Assembly (NCBI GenBank): GCA_018650745.1
Contig: JABIFK010000105.1
Coordinates: 1 to 13,045 of the forward strand
DNA from: Candidatus Latescibacterota bacterium
GTDB taxonomy: Bacteria; Latescibacterota; UBA2968
Direction of reading: 5' to 3'
Length of the DNA: 13,045 nt
Below the pieces are notes generated by a model, which saw nothing but the letters and a program-made list of their open reading frames with translations, did no database searches and was not told the DNA's origin. This document shows, in pieces, positions 9,401 through 13,045 of the stretch. The position numbers and the translations under genes are program-made. Each line of letters opens with the position of its first letter. The first letter of the stretch is position 1.

Positions 9401-10004
9401 TGGTTTTCGCATGCAAGAAAATCGTTACATCTTACGCAATGGACGATTTTGGATTCCCATTGAAGTGACCAAATTGGGCGAAGGCTCATTTATGGATGCT
9501 TGGGATCTGGGTCTAAAAATTTGCGAACGCCTGCAACCACAAGGTGCACTCAAAATCACCGACGTACGCAGGGCTTGGGGGAAATATCCTTATGCATTAC
9601 CTGAAATCACTGGAGAATGGGAACATCCAGATCCAGAAGCACTTGAAAGATTTTTTCAAACAGACATCAACGCATTCCAAAAATTGCGTAACGAATATGT
9701 TCAAAGAGAATACATTCTACCGCTCATTCAAAACCCCAAAGATCATATCCGACGCATTGAACTCGTACAAACCAAAATCGAGGCCGAAGATTTTAATGAT
9801 GCCATCATAACAGCTGTGCCGCTTCTCGAAACAGAATATCGTGCACATGCCTATTTCTTAATGGGCTGTGCATATGCCGCGCAAAAAGACATTCGCTCGG
9901 CCGTCACTTACTTTGAAAAAGCCCTCGAAAATGACCCTGAAAATCCAGATTATGCAAACAGTTTGAGCATACTTAAAAAAATACTGGCTCAGGAGACCCA
10001 ATAA
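6441..10004 (+). CDS. Exported two-component-type propeller protein: 14 blades, Y_Y_Y, Ig-like, transglutaminase-like and TPR domains, no kinase
   Basis: The 1187-residue protein starts with a signal peptide (MAFMLFLFASGT core, cleavage near SVA/A), so it acts in the periplasm or at the surface. Residues ~30-625 are fourteen ~41-residue blades of the ligand-binding (Reg_prop) type, with consensus DGL-x-N-x-V, QD, NLWFGT, GVSKFDG. A Y_Y_Y domain follows at ~645-728 and an Ig-like segment at ~735-850. A transglutaminase-like (papain-fold) domain lies at ~880-1030 with GDCDDC (Cys946, Cys949), PEH (His972) and FWIPIEVT (Glu1008 where Asp is usual). One clear TPR lies at ~1133-1170 (YFLMGCAYAAQKDIRSAVTY). 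In hybrid two-component systems the propellers and Y_Y_Y precede a membrane helix and histidine kinase; here both are absent and the stop is clean. Inference: a ligand sensor whose output is a protein-processing or protein-binding module. Whether the Cys-His pair is catalytic cannot be told. The start ATG has a weak AAGG about 7 bases upstream. Confidence 0.9.
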   Translation: MTKVFQYTMAFMLFLFASGTQSVAATQNLGHWYTYDVTDGLGSGKVSDIMLDQQGYLWFATLGGGVSRYDGEDWQSFTTIDGLAHNWVHTIFQDRKDNLWFGTSNGVSKFDGKTWTTFTTKDGLASNAILSIIQDQNDDLWFGTGSIFSVGGKGVSKFDGENWTTFTTKDGLVGNTVYAITQDKQNNLWFGTNNGVSKFDGKAWTTRTTKDGLADNTVYAVTQDKQNNLWFGTNNGISKFDGKAWTTFNTKDGLANNQVRSICQDRNDNLWFGTNGGGVSQFDGEKWTTLTTADGLTHNWVVAVFQDREGHLWFGSDGGGISRYSKTFRTFTAEDGLANDVIVSAFQDREGSLWFGSDGGGVSKFNGKEWHTFTTKDGLAGNKVRSITQDSKGTFWFGTEQGVSKFDGTNWQTFTTEDGLTQNHIYAIFFDHINRLWVGTGSFDISGKGVSRFDGTRWQTFTTKDGLANNTVFSIAQDRDNNLWFGTLNGISKYDGTNVHIYTTKDGLAHNQVRCIFQDRDGNLWFGTEQGVSLFDGKNFTNYTTKNGLVDNQVRSIFQDREGNLWFGTLGGGVTRFDGKVFQNMTLQDGLAGNGIYAILQDKTGSLWFGTLGGGVTRYTPPPPVHPPIFIDAIVAGRRYENTDELSVPSSVGLIAFEFHGISFKTRSNAMIYRYRLKGHQDNWEVTHNRRVEFQDLPTGDYIFEVQAIDRDLVYSKQTDTATLKVYYQPMSSSVQIAHLNIQDVFPSYYKTYSEFSIGTIEVSNDDPNPIEAKVSFFIPDFMNRPTEQTVTLSPQSKQTIPLRAIFNPDILNLKDNVSVQAEVALSCEVSSHTIAVKKLLNTNIYGRGTLMWDDLGRAAAFVTPEDPDVTRFARGLYDTYRRQIKTSASDGNIPTAMLIFEALNAHGIKYAQDSSTPYSQVRANHSVLDNIQYPSELLQSKLGDCDDCTVLYCSLLENLNISTAFIDYPEHILMMFDSGVTARHAFGFRMQENRYILRNGRFWIPIEVTKLGEGSFMDAWDLGLKICERLQPQGALKITDVRRAWGKYPYALPEITGEWEHPDPEALERFFQTDINAFQKLRNEYVQREYILPLIQNPKDHIRRIELVQTKIEAEDFNDAIITAVPLLETEYRAHAYFLMGCAYAAQKDIRSAVTYFEKALENDPENPDYANSLSILKKILAQETQ
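6555..8300 (+). repeat. Fourteen tandem propeller-blade repeats, period ~123 bp, with 7-blade superperiod
   Basis: The DGL (or NGL) codons start at 6555, 6681, 6804, 6948, 7071, 7194, 7320, 7443, 7569, 7692, 7833, 7956, 8079 and 8205. Most steps are 123 or 126 bases. Steps 3-4 and 10-11 are 144 and 141 because blades 3 and 10 both carry a short insertion before GKGVS. Blades 1, 6, 7, 8, 13 and 14 have a GGG turn, while 2-5 and 9-12 have a single-Gly turn. Blades 7 and 14 both lack the FDG motif. Each blade therefore matches the blade seven places later, at 885-888 bases. Confidence 0.93.
6979..7147 (+). repeat. Exact 46-bp direct repeat in adjacent blades 4 and 5
   Basis: Bases 6979-7024 and 7102-7147 are identical over 46 bases, offset by 123 bases (41 codons). 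The flanking sequence is also close to identical. The other blades agree at protein level but differ at many codon positions, so these two were made alike recently, by duplication or gene conversion. Confidence 0.9.
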
Positions 10005-10008
10005 TTAC

Positions 10009-10014
10009 AAGAGG
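10009..10014 (+). promoter_or_regulatory. Ribosome-binding site of the sulfatase gene
   Basis: The sequence AAGAGG lies 7 bases before ATG 10022 and fixes that start. Only 17 bases separate the two genes, leaving no room for a terminator and separate promoter. Confidence 0.6.
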
Positions 10015-10021
10015 CATTCTT

Positions 10022-11500
10022 ATGTCAAACCCCAACCTCATCTATCTCTTCGCCGATCAACTCCGCTACTTCTCGTGCGGTTTCGCCGGAGACCCTTGCG
10101 CCCAAACCCCCAATATGGATCGCCTCGCCACACAAAGCCTCAGCTGCATCAACACCACCGCCTGCACCCCCGTTTGTGCCGCCTATCGCGCCTCTCTCTT
10201 TACCGGTAAATTCCAAAGCAGCCACGGCATGGTCATCAACGAACTGCGCCTCAGTCCTAATCACGACTGCTTCGGCCATGCACTCACCCGCGCAAATTAC
10301 AACACCGCTTACATTGGCAAATGGCACCTTTGGGCCAACCAACTTGGACACCACAATCAAATCGGCAACGCCTTCACACCTCCAGGCCCCTACCGCCTCG
10401 GGTTCGACGGATACTGGGCAGGGTATAACTTCAGTCATCATTCCCACGGTGCTGTCTATTTTGAAGACACTTGCGACCCCATTCCCTACGAAGGGTATGA
10501 AGCCGACACCCAAACCGACATGGCCATCAACTTTCTTCAAAATACCAACCCAAAAGAAAACCCCTTCGCCCTCTTCCTCTCTTGGGGGCCACCCCACGAT
10601 CCCTGGGGTTCAGACAACCTACCAGAAGGATACTGGGAACGCTTTCATGATTGCGATATCCAACCCCGCTCCAATTTCTCTACACAACAAGATCCTTACG
10701 CCGACAACTGGGCAACCATGCCCGATGATTACCGTAACAACCTGCAAGATTATATGCGTGGTTATTATGCCCAAGTTGCCAACATCGATTGGAACTTAGG
10801 CCGCATCATGGACATCGTTGATCAACTTGGCATCGCCGACAACACCTATTTCGTCTTCACCTCAGACCACGGCGAAATGTGGGGCTCCCAAGGCCGCCGT
10901 GCCAAAAACATCTTCTATGACGAAGCCTGCCGCGTGCCCTTTCTCATCCGTCATCCAAATCTCGCCCAAAACAGCACCAACGATGTCTGCCTCAATACCA
11001 CAGATCTCATGCCCACACTCCTCTCCTTTCTCAACTTACCCGTGCCACCCGCAGCAGAAGGCGTCGATCTCAGCCGTGTCCTCACCGGCGAATCAGCCAT
11101 ACCCGATCACGCCGCCCTCATGCAAGGCATGGGCACCACTGCCGCGTGGAAAGACGGTCACGAATGGCGCGCCCTACGCGATCAACAACATACCTATGCC
11201 ACATACCGTGTAGACGGCAAAGAACTGCTCTTTGACAACTTGAACGACCCTTATCAAATGAAAAACTTAGCGGATGATCCATCTCGGTCACCCCTTCTCA
11301 AACATTATCGAGACCAACTTCAAACACGCCTCAAAGAACAAAACGACACCCTTGAACCCTGTACGTGGTATGAAGACCAATGGACACAAGATCGCAATAT
11401 CATGCGCGGTGCCAAAGGCGGTTCTCACGATTTGGACCAATTGGCTGACATCATTCAAAAACACTTTCCAGATGATGTATGGCAACAGCAAGCAAAGTAA
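10022..11500 (+). CDS. Sulfatase-family hydrolase (alkaline phosphatase superfamily), no signal peptide, CxAxR maturation motif
   Basis: This 492-residue protein is near the usual length for the family. The N-terminus goes straight into the first metal-binding strand (NLIYLFADQLR, Asp12 and Gln13), so there is no signal peptide and a cytoplasmic site is likely. The maturation motif is PVCAAYRASLFTG, in which Cys52 would become formylglycine and Arg56 is kept, but the usual Pro two residues after Cys is Ala54. Other family residues are GKWH (Lys100, His102), FTSDHGE (Asp282, His283) and Lys295 in AKNIFYDEACRVPFLI. Known chemistry: hydrolysis of sulfate esters, or in some members phosphate or phosphonate esters. 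The substrate is unknown. A choline-sulfatase-like or carbohydrate-sulfatase role is possible, but nothing decides it. The ribosome-binding site is AAGAGG at 10009-10014. Codon use is richer in C-ending codons than in the genes before it. Confidence 0.92.
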   Translation: MSNPNLIYLFADQLRYFSCGFAGDPCAQTPNMDRLATQSLSCINTTACTPVCAAYRASLFTGKFQSSHGMVINELRLSPNHDCFGHALTRANYNTAYIGKWHLWANQLGHHNQIGNAFTPPGPYRLGFDGYWAGYNFSHHSHGAVYFEDTCDPIPYEGYEADTQTDMAINFLQNTNPKENPFALFLSWGPPHDPWGSDNLPEGYWERFHDCDIQPRSNFSTQQDPYADNWATMPDDYRNNLQDYMRGYYAQVANIDWNLGRIMDIVDQLGIADNTYFVFTSDHGEMWGSQGRRAKNIFYDEACRVPFLIRHPNLAQNSTNDVCLNTTDLMPTLLSFLNLPVPPAAEGVDLSRVLTGESAIPDHAALMQGMGTTAAWKDGHEWRALRDQQHTYATYRVDGKELLFDNLNDPYQMKNLADDPSRSPLLKHYRDQLQTRLKEQNDTLEPCTWYEDQWTQDRNIMRGAKGGSHDLDQLADIIQKHFPDDVWQQQAK

Positions 11501-11550
11501 ATGATGCACATCCATCAAGCACCAATCTCTGCCGATCAAACAGGGAAATT

Positions 11551-12486
11551 ATGAAAAACACCCAAAACATCACCGTCATAGGGGCCGGACTTATGGGTCA
11601 TGGCATTGCACAAGAATTTGCACAGGCGGGCCATCAGGTCATCTTAAACGATCTCAACGATGAAGTTCTGAAAACAGCCCTCACCCGTATTCGCGCAAAT
11701 TTCGAAATGATGACAAAAGAAGGCATGTGCAAACCTGATCAAGGCGATCTGGCCTTAGCGCATATTCACACAGAAACAGATTTGGCAGAAGCAGTATCTG
11801 GTGCAGATGTGGTCATCGAAGCCATGACTGAAAACTTAGACATCAAACTCCCCCTCTACGAAAAGTTAGATGCGCTTTGTGCACCGCATACCATTTTAGC
11901 CAGCAACTCATCCAGTTACATACCCAGCAAAATGGCCGCCGCAACACAACGCCCAGACAAAGTCATTGGCACACACTATTTCAATCCCCCGTTTCTCATC
12001 CCCCTCGTCGAAGTCATTCGAAGTGCACAAACATCTGATGAAACCACAACCCTCATATTTGATCTCCTAAAAAAAATTGGCAAAACGCCCGTCATCGTTG
12101 AAAAGGAAGTGCCCGGATTTATTGCCAACCGTATTCAAGCTGCCGTGTGGCGTGAAATCTTATATTTGGTAGAAGAAGGCGTCGCAACCCCGCAAGACAT
12201 CGACGTGGTTGTCAAAAACAGCATTGGTCGCCGATGGCCTGTCGCGGGCCCTTTTGAAATCACAGAACTCACCAGCCTGAAGCAGAAACAATCTATCTTA
12301 AAAGAACTGTTTCCTTCTCTGGCCTCTTTTTCAGAAGTACCCAACATTCTAAATGAAAAAGTAGAACGTGGAGATTTGGGCGTCACAACCGGGAAAGGAT
12401 TTTACGACTGGACGCCTGAATCGACACAAGCCCTCAAAGACAAAATTGCAAAAGCACTCATCAAAATTGATCGATGGTCTGAATAA
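11551..12486 (+). CDS. 3-hydroxyacyl-CoA dehydrogenase-family oxidoreductase (3-hydroxybutyryl-CoA or L-carnitine dehydrogenase-like)
   Basis: ATG 11551 gives 311 residues and places the Rossmann fold at the N-terminus (ITVIGAGLMGHGIAQEFA). The in-frame ATG 11479 lies inside the sulfatase gene and would add 24 residues of no family character, and AGGGA at 11542-11546 supports 11551. The active-site pattern is SNSSS (Ser121), His142 in GTHYFNPP, Glu154 in LVEVI and Asn193 in GFIANRI. The 21- and 12-residue spacings among Ser, His and Glu match the family. The C-terminal helical domain (RRWPVAGPFEITEL and TGKGFYDW) is complete. The enzyme should oxidise a beta-hydroxy substrate to a beta-keto product with NAD. 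The NPPFLIPLVEV version resembles the L-gulonate/carnitine-dehydrogenase side more than typical 3-hydroxybutyryl-CoA enzymes, from memory. Pairing with the next gene, a BKACE enzyme, favours a free beta-hydroxy acid such as carnitine, but this is inference. Confidence 0.88.
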   Translation: MKNTQNITVIGAGLMGHGIAQEFAQAGHQVILNDLNDEVLKTALTRIRANFEMMTKEGMCKPDQGDLALAHIHTETDLAEAVSGADVVIEAMTENLDIKLPLYEKLDALCAPHTILASNSSSYIPSKMAAATQRPDKVIGTHYFNPPFLIPLVEVIRSAQTSDETTTLIFDLLKKIGKTPVIVEKEVPGFIANRIQAAVWREILYLVEEGVATPQDIDVVVKNSIGRRWPVAGPFEITELTSLKQKQSILKELFPSLASFSEVPNILNEKVERGDLGVTTGKGFYDWTPESTQALKDKIAKALIKIDRWSE

Positions 12487-12503
12487 CCACCGCCGTACCA
12501 TTT

Positions 12504-12507
12504 GGAG
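12504..12507 (+). promoter_or_regulatory. Ribosome-binding site of the BKACE gene
   Basis: GGAG lies 5 bases before ATG 12513, in a 26-base gap after the dehydrogenase stop. It decides the start of the last gene and argues for one transcript. Confidence 0.65.
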
Positions 12508-12512
12508 TCGAC

Positions 12513-13045
12513 ATGGACAAACTCATGATCACCGTTGCCTTAACCGGTTCTGTACCCACCAAAGAAAACAACCCAAATGTACCCATTACGCCCGAAGAGA
12601 TTGCCGAATCTGCGGTACGTTGTCGCGAAGCAGGTGCCAGCATCGCGCACATTCACGCCCGAGATGCCGAGGGCAAACCTTCATTAGACCCCGACACCTT
12701 TGAACGCACGCACCAACTCATCACTGAACGCACCGACCTGATTGTGCAAATCTCCACAGGGGCACGCGCCGGTTATGACATTGATGCCCGATCTGCAGCC
12801 GTCAAACGCATTCGTCCAGAAATGGCCTCCCTCACCACCGGCTCCATGAACTTTCCAGATCAAGTCTATGCCAATTCCTTTGAGGTTGTCGAAGCCTTAG
12901 CCGGACTCATGAAAAAATCGGGCACCAAACCCGAAATGGAAATCTTCGAATCGGGCATGATCGACAACGCGCTCCTACTCGTCAATCAAGGATTGGTCGA
13001 GCCACCCTTGCACTTCGACTTTGTTTTGGGCAGCAAAGGTTCTCA
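12513..13045 (+). CDS. BKACE-family beta-keto acid cleavage enzyme (DUF849), 3' end outside window
   Basis: The frame runs from ATG 12513 to the right edge without a stop, giving about 177 residues of a family whose members are ~270-310 aa. Family marks are MITVALTGSVPTKENNP, PITPEEIA, AHIHARD with zinc ligands His46 and His48, a PSLDPDTF segment, VQISTGARAGY, EMASLTTGSMNF and EMEIFESGMIDNA. BKACE enzymes condense a beta-keto acid with acetyl-CoA and split it into a CoA ester and a second product; the founding member is 3-keto-5-aminohexanoate cleavage enzyme (Kce) of lysine fermentation. In my memory of Kce, position 14 is a Glu that contacts the substrate amino group; here it is Val14, so the substrate probably differs. 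The adjacent dehydrogenase would supply the keto acid, and dehydrocarnitine is one candidate. The third zinc ligand and the rest of the active site are beyond the window. Confidence 0.9.
   Translation, partial: MDKLMITVALTGSVPTKENNPNVPITPEEIAESAVRCREAGASIAHIHARDAEGKPSLDPDTFERTHQLITERTDLIVQISTGARAGYDIDARSAAVKRIRPEMASLTTGSMNFPDQVYANSFEVVEALAGLMKKSGTKPEMEIFESGMIDNALLLVNQGLVEPPLHFDFVLGSKGS

Noticed and set aside
10025..10597. 190-codon open frame on the reverse strand inside the sulfatase gene
   Set aside because: It mirrors the sulfatase codons and its low-complexity Val/Gly/Ala protein has no family features; it is a product of the C-ending codon bias.
11479..11550. Longer form of the dehydrogenase starting inside the sulfatase gene
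   Set aside because: The extra residues have no family character, and a better ribosome-binding site serves ATG 11551.

Overview
The window is a dense bacterial stretch. Seven protein-coding genes lie on the + strand with gaps of 2 to 50 bases. There are no RNA genes, insertion sequences or CRISPR arrays, and no gene-free stretch over 300 bases. Base composition is moderate. The protein mix (bacterial WD40 protein of the STAND-associated type, TonB receptor, ADP/ATP-carrier-like transporter with a cyclic-nucleotide-type domain, two-component-type propeller, sulfatase, BKACE enzyme) fits a Gram-negative, probably uncultivated marine lineage of the Poribacteria/Latescibacterota/FCB kind. That placement is inference, not proof.

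Bases 1-10004 form an envelope and sensing block. It holds the C-terminal part of a WD40 propeller protein (open at the left edge), an outer-membrane TonB-dependent receptor with an unusual periplasmic helical N-domain, a 12-TM transporter with a HEAT-like linker and a degenerate cNMP-binding domain, and a 1187-residue exported protein. That last protein has 14 propeller blades, a Y_Y_Y domain, an Ig-like segment, a transglutaminase-like domain and a TPR. It looks like the sensory half of a hybrid two-component system whose kinase has been replaced by a papain-like/TPR module. Its 14 blades show a clear period of seven, so they are two seven-bladed propellers that arose by duplication of a whole propeller.

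Bases 10022-13045 form a catabolic block. It holds a sulfatase without a signal peptide and with a CxAxR maturation motif, a 3-hydroxyacyl-CoA dehydrogenase-family oxidoreductase, and the start of a BKACE (beta-keto acid cleavage) enzyme cut by the right edge. The last two make a plausible two-step route: oxidation of a beta-hydroxy acid, then acetyl-CoA-dependent cleavage, as in carnitine degradation.

The same orientation and short gaps allow co-transcription of all seven genes. The sulfatase has more C-ending codons than the genes before it, so the two blocks may have different histories. A working idea is uptake of an organic ligand by the receptor and transporter, extracytoplasmic sensing by the propeller protein, and breakdown by the catabolic genes. 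The ligand cannot be named from sequence.
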